The position numbers were made by a program, and so were the translations under genes. A DNA stretch of 64,000 nucleotides from Acinetobacter chinensis (GTDB lineage Bacteria > Pseudomonadota > Gammaproteobacteria > Pseudomonadales > Moraxellaceae): assembly GCF_002165375.2 (NCBI RefSeq), contig NZ_CP032134.1:2976001-3040000 (forward strand), in the 5' to 3' direction. A model generated the notes under the pieces. It saw only the letters and a program-made list of their open reading frames with translations. It was not told the DNA's origin and searched no databases. Below, in pieces: positions 17,523 through 26,470 of the stretch. Positions within the stretch are counted from its first letter, which is position 1; the number at the start of each line of letters is the position of its first letter.

Positions 17523-18220
17523 TAAGACGCTTCCACTTGTGTATTCAGAACTGGGCGTTCAACATCCGGATCATCCACCAGAACGCCTACACTTTCGAGT
17601 TTAATCTGTAAAATCTGACGTTCCTGTTTGCGCTCAAGCAATACATCCCATGCGCTCTTATATGCTTTTTTAGCATTTTCGACATCATTTTTTGCAACAT
17701 AGACATCGCCACGGGCTTCTTCAGCCGTTGCTTTAAATGCCGGATCAGTGACTGCTGTCAAAGTTTTCAGAGATTCATCATATTTTTTCTGAGCAAGCTG
17801 AGCATAAGCCAGGCGCAGTTTCAGTACCTGGATCAGACCGTCATCTTTCACTTTTGAGTTTTCAACTTTCTTCAGTGCTTTTTCAGCAGCTGCATAATCG
17901 CCTTTATCAAAAGCCAGCTTTGCCATCAGAAACTGGGTCTGAATGGCCTGTGCTGAATCAGGTGCTTCTTTCACGATTTTATCCGCAGTAGCAGACAGGT
18001 CATTAAAAGCATTTGCACCATTGGCAGCATTTGCATCATCCATCAGTTGCTGAACTTTCGCTGTGCTCATCTGGTTTTCTGCCAGTGTTTTCTTCTGCCA
18101 GTACTCCCAGCCGAAAAAGGCAATCAACGCAATTAAAATCCCACTGACGATGGCAGAGCCATACTTTTTGGAGAAAGATTTTAAATTATCAAGTTGTTCT
18201 TCTTCACTTAACGCGCTCAT
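17522..18220 (-). CDS. yfgM: YfgM-family tetratricopeptide protein, SecYEG-associated
   Basis: 232 residues. A short cytoplasmic N-terminus (LSEEEQLDNLKSFSKKYG), one membrane segment at about 21-40 and a periplasmic TPR_21 domain match YfgM, which works with PpiD at the SecYEG exit to hand proteins to periplasmic chaperones. Position between hisS and bamB is the same as in E. coli, which supports the assignment. Confidence 0.9.
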   Translation of the reverse strand: MSALSEEEQLDNLKSFSKKYGSAIVSGILIALIAFFGWEYWQKKTLAENQMSTAKVQQLMDDANAANGANAFNDLSATADKIVKEAPDSAQAIQTQFLMAKLAFDKGDYAAAEKALKKVENSKVKDDGLIQVLKLRLAYAQLAQKKYDESLKTLTAVTDPAFKATAEEARGDVYVAKNDVENAKKAYKSAWDVLLERKQERQILQIKLESVGVLVDDPDVERPVLNTQVEAS

Positions 18221-18249
18221 ACGACTACCTTTTCCCTTATATTTTCGGC

Positions 18250-19545
18250 TTATTTTGCAGAAAATCTGCCCATGACAAATGTAACAATATCAGTAATTGC
18301 AACATCATTCTGTTCAGCTGTTGCAAGTTCCTTCACAGACAACTGCTGTGCTTCCCACTCGCGCTCACCCAGAATCATTGCAAAAACAGCCCCTGACTGA
18401 TCAGCTTTTTTCATCTGACTCTTCATTGAACCCTGTGAACCTGTTTTCAGACGGATTGTACTGCCCGCTGCTTCCAGCTGATCACGGATCTGCTCTGCCA
18501 GTACCAGTGCCTTACCTTGTGATGCAGGATCTGCAACCAGGAAAATATCACATTCACGGACAGGTGTGTTGTCTTCGACCTGTTCAAGCAGAAGCAATAA
18601 ACGCTCCATACCCATTGCAAAACCAACCGCAGGTACAGACTGATCAGCCTTACCTTTCAACTGTCCAACCAGACCGTCATAACGTCCACCTGCACAGACT
18701 GTGCCCTGTGAACCCAGATGCGTTGTTGTCCATTCAAACACGGTTTTATTGTAATAGTCGAGACCACGAACCAGTTTCTGATTAATGACAAAAGAAATAC
18801 CCGCATCAGTCAGATACTGCTTCAACTGCTCAAAATGCTGCAGGGTTTCTTCACTCATAAAGTCATGAAGTTTTGGTGCATTTTCTAAAATTGTTTGTGT
18901 TTTAGCATCTTTAGAATCCAGAATCCGCAGTGGGTTGGTGCTTAAACGACGCTGAGAATCTTCATCCAGATCAGCCTTGTGTGCAGTCAGAAATTCAACT
19001 AGTGCTGCACGGTATTCTGCACGTTCTTCAGACTCACCCAGTGTATTCAGTTCCAGCTGAACTTTATCTGCCACACCCATGCGTTTCCATAAACGCGCAG
19101 TCAGCAGAATCACTTCCGCATCCTGATCAGGTGTTGCCACGCCAAAAGTTTCCACACCGAACTGGTGGAACTGACGGTAACGTCCTTTCTGCGGTTTTTC
19201 ATAACGGAACATTGGACCAACATACCAGACACGCGGTGTTGCACCACGCAGCAGATTATGTTCAACCATCGCACGTACACAACCTGCTGTCCCCTCAGGA
19301 CGCAAAGTCAGAGACTCAGGCGGATTACCTTTATCAAAAAATGTGTACATTTCTTTTTCGACAATATCCGTTGCATCGCCGATTGAACGTTTGAACAGAT
19401 GCGTCTGTTCAACTATCGGCAGACGAATCTGCTGGTAACCATAAGCATCCATAATGGAAGCCAGATGCTGTTCAAGACGTCTCCACGCAGCGGACTGGGA
19501 TGGAAGTACGTCATTAAAACCTTTAATTGCAACAATTGAACTCAT
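18250..19545 (-). CDS. hisS: Histidyl-tRNA synthetase
   Basis: 431 residues, class II synthetase. Motif 2 is FRYEKPQKGRYRQFHQFG (a typical HisRS signature), the histidine-specific LVRGLDYYNKTVFEW follows, and motif 3 is GFAMGMERLL. An anticodon-binding domain occupies the last about 100 residues. It starts 3 bp after ispG stops, within a tight leftward cluster. Confidence 0.96.
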   Translation of the reverse strand: MSSIVAIKGFNDVLPSQSAAWRRLEQHLASIMDAYGYQQIRLPIVEQTHLFKRSIGDATDIVEKEMYTFFDKGNPPESLTLRPEGTAGCVRAMVEHNLLRGATPRVWYVGPMFRYEKPQKGRYRQFHQFGVETFGVATPDQDAEVILLTARLWKRMGVADKVQLELNTLGESEERAEYRAALVEFLTAHKADLDEDSQRRLSTNPLRILDSKDAKTQTILENAPKLHDFMSEETLQHFEQLKQYLTDAGISFVINQKLVRGLDYYNKTVFEWTTTHLGSQGTVCAGGRYDGLVGQLKGKADQSVPAVGFAMGMERLLLLLEQVEDNTPVRECDIFLVADPASQGKALVLAEQIRDQLEAAGSTIRLKTGSQGSMKSQMKKADQSGAVFAMILGEREWEAQQLSVKELATAEQNDVAITDIVTFVMGRFSAK

Positions 19546-19548
19546 GAT

Positions 19549-20670
19549 TTACTCAGAAAAACTTGTACGGATAATCTCTTTCGATTTAGCTTCTTCAATC
19601 TCTACGATACGTTGACGAACCATGGATTCGATTTCATCAACCAACTGACCTGTATCAATCAAATGGCTTTTTTCACCATTCAGATAAACAAGCGAACGGG
19701 GTGCAGCACCCACCACACCAATATCTGCTTCCTTGGCTTCACCAGGTCCATTGACCTTACAGCCAATCACAGAGACATCCATTGGGGTACGGACATCTTC
19801 CAGACGCTCTTCCAACGCCTGCATGACTTTGATGACATTAAATTCCTGACGCGAACAGCTCGGACAGGCAATAAAGTTAATGCCGTTGGAACGTAAACCA
19901 AGCGATTTTAAAATATCAAAACCGATTTTAATTTCTTCTTCAGGTTCTGCTGCCAGAGAAATACGCATGGTGTCACCAATGCCTTCCATCAGCAGACCAC
20001 CCAGTGCAATGGCAGACTTCACTGAACCTGTGCGGTACACCCCAGCTTCTGTGACACCCAGATGTAACGGGTTATCAATCTGTTCAGACAGCAGTCTGTA
20101 GGCATCCATGGTTAAAAACACATTGGATGCTTTTACGGAGACCTTAAATTCATGAAAATCAAGACGGTTCAGAATATCAATATGGCGCATGGCTGATTCA
20201 AGCAGTGCCTGACCGGTCGGTTCTCCATATTTTTTCTGAATATCTTTTTCCAGTGAACCGGCATTGACCCCGATACGCATGGAAATATCGTTATGACGTG
20301 CAGCAGCAACCACTTCACGGATTTTCGCTTCTGAACCGATATTACCTGGGTTAATACGCAGACAGTCTGCACCAAGATCTGCAACACGCAGTGCAATTTT
20401 ATAATCAAAGTGAATGTCTGCAACCAACGGTACGTTTACACGCTTACGGATTTCACCAAAAGCTTCAGCGGCTTCCATACTCGGTACAGAAACACGCATA
20501 ATATCTGCACCGATATCTGCACAACGCTGAATCTGTGCAACTGTCGCATCGACATCACAGGTTTCAGTATTGGTCATACTCTGGATGCTGATTGGTGCAT
20601 CCCCCCCGACATAAACTGAACCAACACGGATTTTACGGGTAGGTCGACGTTTAATTGGATTCTCAATCAT
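19549..20670 (-). CDS. ispG: 4-hydroxy-3-methylbut-2-enyl diphosphate synthase
   Basis: 373 residues. Penultimate step of the MEP isoprenoid pathway, reducing methylerythritol cyclodiphosphate to HMBPP with a 4Fe-4S cluster. A TIM barrel (SIQSMTNTETCDV at the start) is followed by the cluster domain with CPSCSR and GCKVNGPGEA supplying the cysteines. Length is normal for the bacterial short form. It lies between rodZ and hisS as in many gammaproteobacteria. Confidence 0.96.
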   Translation of the reverse strand: MIENPIKRRPTRKIRVGSVYVGGDAPISIQSMTNTETCDVDATVAQIQRCADIGADIMRVSVPSMEAAEAFGEIRKRVNVPLVADIHFDYKIALRVADLGADCLRINPGNIGSEAKIREVVAAARHNDISMRIGVNAGSLEKDIQKKYGEPTGQALLESAMRHIDILNRLDFHEFKVSVKASNVFLTMDAYRLLSEQIDNPLHLGVTEAGVYRTGSVKSAIALGGLLMEGIGDTMRISLAAEPEEEIKIGFDILKSLGLRSNGINFIACPSCSRQEFNVIKVMQALEERLEDVRTPMDVSVIGCKVNGPGEAKEADIGVVGAAPRSLVYLNGEKSHLIDTGQLVDEIESMVRQRIVEIEEAKSKEIIRTSFSE

Positions 20671-20695
20671 TGTATTGCTCTGCTGTTCGCCTGCA

Positions 20696-21484
20696 TTAAC
20701 GTGATAAACGGAATTCTGCTTTGCCGTTTACAGTATATGGAGACAATGAAATACTTTCATTATTTAAGCTTAATGACACTGCTGCTGCATCATCCAGACG
20801 GATCTGGAATGGTGTTTCACCGCTGACAGCCAATGTTGAAGCCTGACGACCTGTCGCAAGGACCTTACCTGTAGAATCCACGATATTGACTGAAGTCGGA
20901 CGGCTGAACTCAAGCTTTAACTGATCACCTGAAACTGCTTCCGTACCGTTCATACTCAATACCTGAACATCCGGCTCTTCAGCCACAGGTGCTTCTGAGT
21001 CAGAACCTGATGATGTCCAGTTCTGGATCAGCATCACCAGTCCAGCCAGTACTACAACAGCAACAGCTGCAATCAGACTGCGCTTCAGCCATTTTCTGTT
21101 ACGTTCACTGTTTGAACCTGGCAGTTTCCCCATAATTTTAATTGGAGAATTATTCAGGGCATGATTCGGTAACAGACCTGTATCGTTTGCATAAATTTCA
21201 TCAAAACGCTGAATGATCGTTGAAGCATCCACTTTCAGATATTTCGCATAAGTACGATAATAACCCTTGATAAATGCCGGTTCAGGCAATGATTTGTAAT
21301 CATCCTGTTCCAGAGCAGTCAAGGTTTTCAGCGGCATATTCAGTTCTGCTGCAACTACATTTAATTCATGCTTCTGATTCATGCGAATCTGACGCAAGTA
21401 TTCACCTGGACGCTGAACATTTCCTAATGCGTTGGTTGCTGTGCTTGAACCGGTTGGTTGCTGTGAATTAGGATTTACTTCCAT
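20696..21484 (-). CDS. rodZ: RodZ-like cell-shape protein
   Basis: 262 residues. A cytoplasmic helix-turn-helix domain at about 29-95 (LRQIRMNQKHELNVVAAELN, then ALEQDDYKSLPEPAFIKGYYRTYAKYL in the family pattern), a basic stretch (RNRKWLKR), one membrane segment at 136-154, and a periplasmic DUF4115 beta domain. RodZ ties MreB filaments to the elongation machinery. It overlaps the pilW stop by 10 bp, so it is translated in coupling with pilW. Confidence 0.9.
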   Translation of the reverse strand: MEVNPNSQQPTGSSTATNALGNVQRPGEYLRQIRMNQKHELNVVAAELNMPLKTLTALEQDDYKSLPEPAFIKGYYRTYAKYLKVDASTIIQRFDEIYANDTGLLPNHALNNSPIKIMGKLPGSNSERNRKWLKRSLIAAVAVVVLAGLVMLIQNWTSSGSDSEAPVAEEPDVQVLSMNGTEAVSGDQLKLEFSRPTSVNIVDSTGKVLATGRQASTLAVSGETPFQIRLDDAAAVSLSLNNESISLSPYTVNGKAEFRLSR

Positions 21485-22281
21485 ACGGCCTCAGTACTGT
21501 GCTGTAATTTCAAATAACTTTGGTATTCCTGGCTGTCTGGAAACAGAGCCCGTAACTGATTGACCAGCACCTGCATTCCCAGATTATCGCCATTGGCCCG
21601 TGCGATGCGGATACCGATCCATAATGCACGCGCTCCCTGATTTTTCTGACCGACTGCACGGACAAACTGTTCATACAGCTTCCCTGCGGATTCAGCCTGC
21701 TGGTTCAGATAAAGAATTTCTGATAATTCCAGCATTGAAACAAAAGAATTACGGTTTGCCTGGAGTGCCTGTCTGAATGCTTTTTCAGCACTCGCCTGAT
21801 CTCCCAGCTTCAGATATACCCGTCCAAGATTTTCAAGTGCTCTTGAACGCTGATCATATCCAAGCGTTGCTCCCGCAATACTCAGTTGTTCAACCGCCTC
21901 ATTATAACGCTCAACCTGATATAAGTACGTACCATAGTTGTTACGCGCCTGCGCATTTTTGGAATCTGATGAGATGGAACGGCGGAAATAGCTGTCAGCT
22001 TTTTCCATGCTGATTTTGCTGCCTTCCTGCTGTAACAGGATACCCATCATCATATTGGCATTCGCATCACGTGGATCTGACTCAAGTGCCTGATCCAGTG
22101 CACGTTTCGCTGCATCAAGATCACCACTGCGAATGTATTCAGCCGCCAGCTGAGATCTGACTTTGACTGCTTTTTCAGGATCTTTCTGTCCAATTGTAGC
22201 GGGAGTCTGACAGCCTGAAATCAACATTGTTGATATACAGACTGTTGTTATAAATGCAATTTTTAAAACAGACTTACCCAA
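21475..22281 (-). CDS. pilW: Type IV pilus biogenesis lipoprotein PilW/PilF
   Basis: 268 residues from a TTG at 22281. The TTG has AAGGGGAAG a few bases upstream and gives a proper lipoprotein signal (GKSVLKIAFITTV... ending ISGC with Cys24); a longer upstream frame inside rlmN is unlike the family. Six or so tetratricopeptide repeats follow (for example AKRALDQALESDPRDANANM). PilF/PilW is the pilotin that carries the secretin PilQ to the outer membrane. Sixteen bases separate it from the rlmN stop. Confidence 0.9.
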   Translation of the reverse strand: MGKSVLKIAFITTVCISTMLISGCQTPATIGQKDPEKAVKVRSQLAAEYIRSGDLDAAKRALDQALESDPRDANANMMMGILLQQEGSKISMEKADSYFRRSISSDSKNAQARNNYGTYLYQVERYNEAVEQLSIAGATLGYDQRSRALENLGRVYLKLGDQASAEKAFRQALQANRNSFVSMLELSEILYLNQQAESAGKLYEQFVRAVGQKNQGARALWIGIRIARANGDNLGMQVLVNQLRALFPDSQEYQSYLKLQHSTEAVWK

Positions 22282-22297
22282 TTGACTTCCCCTTGAT

Positions 22298-23533
22298 CTA
22301 GCCTTGCGAACGCAATATCTCATTTTTTTCTGAAATTTTCTTTTTCCATTGCTCTGCACGACGGGTACGATCTGCAACCTGACCAACAAGCTGACCACAA
22401 GCTGCATCAATATCGTCACCACGTGTCTGACGAATCGTACACACAAATCCTGCATCAGACAAAGTTTTTTGGAAAGAAATAATCCGGTTACGGCTTGAAC
22501 GTCCGTATGGCGCATGCGGAAACGGATTAAAAGGAATTAAATTAATTTTACTTGGCAGATTTTTCAACAGCTTAATCATCTGCTGCGCATGCTCAGGATG
22601 GTCATTGACACCATCCAGCATGACATACTCAATCGTCACGTGTTTACGTGAACTTTCGTTGCCATCTTTGGCAATATAACGCTGACACGCTGCAATCAAC
22701 TGTTCCAGCGGATATTTCTTATTGATTGGAACCAGTTCATTACGCAATTCATCATTCGGTGCGTGCAGTGATATCGCCAAAGCCACATCAATATCTTTCA
22801 CCATCTGATCAATTTTAGGCACAACACCTGATGTGGACAGCGTGACACGGCGTTTTGACATGCCATAAGCAAAGTCGTCGAGCATGGTACGCATTGAGTT
22901 CAGAACAGCATCATAATTTAAAAGCGGTTCACCCATGCCCATCATCACGACATTGGTCACAGAACGTTCACGCTCAAGCACAGGCACATCTTCCATGTAG
23001 GAATAGTTTGCCATCCACAGCTGACCAATGATCTCTGCCTGAGTCAGATCGCGCTGAAAGCCCTGTTTACCTGTAGAACAGAATGAACAGTCCAGTGCAC
23101 AGCCCACTTGCGATGAAATACACAAAGTGCGACGTAAACCACTGCGGTGTTCAGCAGGAATCAGTACAGTTTCGACGAGTGAGCCTTCACCCTCACCGAC
23201 ACGGAACACCCATTTTCGGGTACCGTCTTTGGAATAATTTTTATGCACCACTTCTGGTGCTTTAATTTCACAGATTTTTTCCAGTTTTTCACGTAACTTG
23301 CCTGAAATATTGGTCATTTCAGCAAAATCAGTGACAAAAAACTGATGAATCCATTTCATGACCTGACTGGCACGAAACTTCTTCTCTCCCATATCTTCAA
23401 AAAACTTTTCAAGTTCAGCCCTGGACATACCCAGTAAATTCACTTTTTGTACAGGTTCTTTCTGCGCAGAAACGGATACTGATGTTTGCTGTTCAGCAGA
23501 AATAACGGATGAAGCAGTCACTTCGGTACTCAT
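22298..23533 (-). CDS. rlmN: Dual-specificity 23S rRNA A2503 / tRNA A37 methyltransferase RlmN
   Basis: 411 residues. The radical-SAM motif C-x3-C-x2-C is Cys145, Cys149 and Cys152 (GCALDCSFCSTG), and the methyl-carrying C-terminal cysteine is Cys379 in DIDAACGQL. It makes 2-methyladenosine in 23S rRNA and some tRNAs. The N-terminus carries about 30 extra Ser/Thr/Val-rich residues before the conserved NLLGMSRAELEKF; a start at a later codon is possible, but the only nearby in-frame Met is Met36. Confidence 0.94.
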   Translation of the reverse strand: MSTEVTASSVISAEQQTSVSVSAQKEPVQKVNLLGMSRAELEKFFEDMGEKKFRASQVMKWIHQFFVTDFAEMTNISGKLREKLEKICEIKAPEVVHKNYSKDGTRKWVFRVGEGEGSLVETVLIPAEHRSGLRRTLCISSQVGCALDCSFCSTGKQGFQRDLTQAEIIGQLWMANYSYMEDVPVLERERSVTNVVMMGMGEPLLNYDAVLNSMRTMLDDFAYGMSKRRVTLSTSGVVPKIDQMVKDIDVALAISLHAPNDELRNELVPINKKYPLEQLIAACQRYIAKDGNESSRKHVTIEYVMLDGVNDHPEHAQQMIKLLKNLPSKINLIPFNPFPHAPYGRSSRNRIISFQKTLSDAGFVCTIRQTRGDDIDAACGQLVGQVADRTRRAEQWKKKISEKNEILRSQG

Positions 23534-23605
23534 GTGTAATTACCTAAACCATATTTTAAAAGACAGAAGATGCTCAATAAATAAGCAGATGAAGCTCAAG
23601 AAATA

Positions 23606-23642
23606 AAAAAACCAGATAAGTATAATAACACTTATCTGGTTT
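23606..23642 (-). terminator. Terminator after ndk
   Basis: ACCAGATAAGT and ACTTATCTGGT pair (11 bp) around an 8-base loop; the A-run on the left gives a T-run for leftward transcripts. Confidence 0.82.
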
Positions 23643-23654
23643 GAATACTGCGAA

Positions 23655-24086
23655 TTAACGAGTACGTGGGCAGATCTCAGTCTGAGCGAAGAAGTAGTTA
23701 ACTTCACGGTCAGCAGATGCTACAGAGTCAGAACCGTGAGCAGCGTTTTCATCGATGCTTACAGCGAAGTCTGCACGGATTGTACCTGGAGCAGCTTCTT
23801 TAGGGTTAGTTGCGCCAAGGATGTCACGGTGAGCAAGAACTGCGTTTTCGCCTTCAAGAACTGAAACAACAACTGGACCTGAAGTCATGAATGCAACTAA
23901 GTCACCAAAGAAACCACGTTCTTTGTGTTCAGCATAGAAGCCTTCAGCTTCAGCTTTAGACAGGTGTTTCATTTTAGTTGCAACGATTTTAAGGCCAGCT
24001 TTTTCAAAACGGGCAAAGATATCGCCAACGTGGTTTTTGCCAACAGCATCTGGTTTAACGATAGATAAAGTACGTTCAATAGCCAT
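23655..24086 (-). CDS. ndk: Nucleoside diphosphate kinase
   Basis: 143 residues. Balances NTP and dNTP pools by phosphate exchange through the catalytic His117 in the signature NAAHGSDS. The N-terminal IERTLSIVKPDAV is also typical. Codon use is that of a highly expressed gene. It has a 121-bp gap to rlmN containing a strong terminator, so it is transcribed alone. Confidence 0.96.
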   Translation of the reverse strand: MAIERTLSIVKPDAVGKNHVGDIFARFEKAGLKIVATKMKHLSKAEAEGFYAEHKERGFFGDLVAFMTSGPVVVSVLEGENAVLAHRDILGATNPKEAAPGTIRADFAVSIDENAAHGSDSVASADREVNYFFAQTEICPRTR

Positions 24087-24207
24087 TGATTGGCTCCTTA
24101 TGTCAAATTAGACGTGAAAATTTTGCCGCATTATACCGAATAACAGGCTGATTTCAGCAGCTGATATGTAAAAAAAGCCGATTTTTTCGATGTACTGCCT
24201 GGTGCTT

Positions 24208-24408
24208 TCAGCTGGCTTCGTCTATCCACGCCATCTGAATCGCTTCCAGCAGACCTTCTGTAGATTTTTCTGGACTGTCTGAAAAGTCCGGTAATGCGCA
24301 TACCCAGGCATGCAGGTCAGTGAAACGGATCCACTGAGGGTCTACATCAGGGTGAGCTTCATACAGCTCTATTGCAATATCAATGGTATCTGTCCAGCGT
24401 AAGCCCAT
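24208..24408 (-). CDS. iscX: Fe-S assembly protein IscX
   Basis: 66 residues, full family length. The pattern MGLRWTDTIDIAIELYE, then DPQWIRFTDLHAWV and a C-terminal QMAWIDEA is that of IscX/YfhJ, a small acidic protein binding IscS and modulating cysteine desulfurase activity with iron. It is normally the last gene of the isc-hsc-fdx cluster; here it stands alone beside ndk with no other isc gene in view. Confidence 0.93.
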   Translation of the reverse strand: MGLRWTDTIDIAIELYEAHPDVDPQWIRFTDLHAWVCALPDFSDSPEKSTEGLLEAIQMAWIDEAS

Positions 24409-24497
24409 GACTTATCCTGCGTACTGTAAAAATTCGATGCTGTACTTTAACAAATTTCAGTCTTTAAACACCAGTACCGCATCTGTATATACAATCT

Positions 24498-25049
24498 TTA
24501 CAGCACGATATTCAGATAAGGTGCTGTAAAAATCACAGCGGTAGCGACTACAGCACCGATCACTGCACCCACCGCAACATCACTTGGATAATGCAGTCCC
24601 AGCACCATTCTTGAAAGTGCAACCAGTACGGTAAAAGGCAGCATCACAATCAACAGTACAGGTGCTACATAACCCAGCACAGTCGTTACCATGACGGCAT
24701 GCAGCGTATGTCCCGAAGGAAAACTGAAGTGATCCAGTGGTCGCTCCCCCATGCGGATGACCTGATGCACCTGATACGGTCGTGGTCTGACTGTTTTACT
24801 TTTCAGGACCTTATAAATCATGGTACCGATCAGACAGCCCAGCGCCAGGTAAATCAGCTGAACATAAAACGCCAGTCCTTTGATTGCCCAGACAATGAAC
24901 AGCATACTGCCCCAGAAAAGACCATCTCCGAGACGATTGATAATTTTAAAAAACTGCGACACCTGGTCTGAATGAGAAAAATTATTCAGATACAGACAAC
25001 CTTTCAGATCCAGGTCAAGTATTCTTATTTTTGCATTCTTAAATTTCAT
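24498..25049 (-). CDS. PAP2-family membrane phosphatase
   Basis: 183 residues with about five membrane segments. The three phosphatase motifs are visible: KSKTVRPRP (83-91), PSGH (111-114) and SRMVLGLHYPSD (146-157) with the catalytic His153. Relatives remove phosphate from phosphatidic acid, undecaprenyl pyrophosphate or similar lipids. It lies 32 bp downstream of a glycosyltransferase gene in the same direction, so a joint role in envelope lipid chemistry is plausible. Exact substrate not readable. Confidence 0.87.
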   Translation of the reverse strand: MKFKNAKIRILDLDLKGCLYLNNFSHSDQVSQFFKIINRLGDGLFWGSMLFIVWAIKGLAFYVQLIYLALGCLIGTMIYKVLKSKTVRPRPYQVHQVIRMGERPLDHFSFPSGHTLHAVMVTTVLGYVAPVLLIVMLPFTVLVALSRMVLGLHYPSDVAVGAVIGAVVATAVIFTAPYLNIVL

Positions 25050-25081
25050 GGATACACTCCTTTAAGCACGATGCTTAAATT

Positions 25082-26368
25082 TCAGGACGTCACTTGCGTC
25101 TCCTTCGCAACCGCATACAACGCCTGTTCAAACTGCTGAACAGGATAGTTCCACCCTGCCTGCAGGGTTTTTTCACGTGCCACAGCTCCCATTTGCCGTA
25201 ACACGTTATTTTCAGGTAACTGATACATGTGCTGGATCAATGCCGAAGCCTGCCCTATTGGGCTTAACCAGCCAGATACTTCATGTTTTAAATGCAGTGC
25301 CGCACAGGCATAGTCATAAGCGACAACAGGCAACCCGCTCGCCATGGCTTCCAGTACCACATTTCCAAATGTTTCCACCTGGCTTGCAAAGACAAATACA
25401 TCTGCACTTGCATATGCAGAAGCAAGATCCCTGCCACCCAGACTTCCAGTAAACACAATGTCGGTATTTTTATGTATCTGCTCAAGCCGGGTTTTATCTG
25501 GTCCATCACCAACCACAACCAGCTTAATATCTGCCTTGCCCATTTTTTTCATGGCGTTATAGGCATCAATCAGGACATTCACTTCTTTTTCCGGTGATAC
25601 CCGTCCCACATAAATCATGACGCGGGTCTGTTCAGTCGCACCCCACTGCCGGCGGATTTTTTCAGAGCGGTGTGCAGGTGAAAATCTTTCCGTATCCACC
25701 CCTCGCCCAACCACAACAAGCGGACATTTCACACCAAATTCACGCAATGCTTCTTCTGTATCCTTACTCGGTACACAGGTCAGATGAGTTGCATTGTGAA
25801 ACCAACGCAGATAACGCTGTACAGGTTTCACAAAAAATGCGAGATCAAAAAAGCGACTGAAGTCCTGAAAGGCTGAGTGAAAACCACTGGATACAGGCAG
25901 TTTTCTACTTTTGGCAGCCTGCAACGCAGCAAGCCCCAGAGGTCCCTCCGTGACAATGTGTACGACATCGGGCTGAAAATCATCAAGCTCAGCGGACAGC
26001 TTCATAAACTGTGGCCAGCCAAACTTCAGACCAGGATATTTAGGAATGCTCTGCCCTTTCACCAGACATTCACGATCGGGTTTAAAGTCAGCACATGAAT
26101 GCAACTGTGATGGGCGGATCAGTAAAATTTTATGCCCTGATGCCTGCAGTCCTTTACTCAACTGCAATAAGGACATCGCAACACCATTAATTTCTGGTGG
26201 CCAGGTTTCCGTTACGATGGCAATTTTCAGGCGGGGTCTGACCAGTTTTTCAAGTGCCTGATCAGCCCAATGTACCACATTCGAGCCGACGGTCTTTTTA
26301 AAGTAGAATTTAAAATTATCTGGAAAATCTTGTTGTTTTAGCAATTCAGCAGCGTAGATATTTGACAT
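25082..26368 (-). CDS. GT4-type glycosyltransferase
   Basis: 428 residues, GT-B fold. About 45 unusual residues precede a conserved TETWPPEINGVAMSL that begins the donor/acceptor Rossmann domain. GRGVDTERFSP, GRVSPEKEVNVLIDAY and the nucleotide-sugar E-x7-E motif in ETFGNVVLEAMASG are typical of mannosyl- or glucosyltransferases working on lipids (MgtA/PimB-like). It is followed by the PAP2 phosphatase gene. The 45-residue N-terminal extension, without a clear membrane segment, could also mean that the true start is later. Confidence 0.86.
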   Translation of the reverse strand: MSNIYAAELLKQQDFPDNFKFYFKKTVGSNVVHWADQALEKLVRPRLKIAIVTETWPPEINGVAMSLLQLSKGLQASGHKILLIRPSQLHSCADFKPDRECLVKGQSIPKYPGLKFGWPQFMKLSAELDDFQPDVVHIVTEGPLGLAALQAAKSRKLPVSSGFHSAFQDFSRFFDLAFFVKPVQRYLRWFHNATHLTCVPSKDTEEALREFGVKCPLVVVGRGVDTERFSPAHRSEKIRRQWGATEQTRVMIYVGRVSPEKEVNVLIDAYNAMKKMGKADIKLVVVGDGPDKTRLEQIHKNTDIVFTGSLGGRDLASAYASADVFVFASQVETFGNVVLEAMASGLPVVAYDYACAALHLKHEVSGWLSPIGQASALIQHMYQLPENNVLRQMGAVAREKTLQAGWNYPVQQFEQALYAVAKETQVTS

Positions 26369-26470
26369 TCCACACCTATATCTTGATTTTTACACAAGCT
26401 TAGCGCTGCTTTTTTTCATTTTGATGTTGTTTATATGACAGTTTGCTGAAATCAACTGACATACGGGCTG

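Noticed and set aside
18297..18785. 162-codon rightward open frame inside hisS
   Set aside because: Antisense to a conserved gene, no ribosome site or domain; a by-product of codon bias.
22282..22515. Longer pilW reading frame inside rlmN
   Set aside because: It does not encode a signal peptide and overlaps rlmN; the TTG at 22281 gives a proper lipoprotein signal and has a ribosome site.
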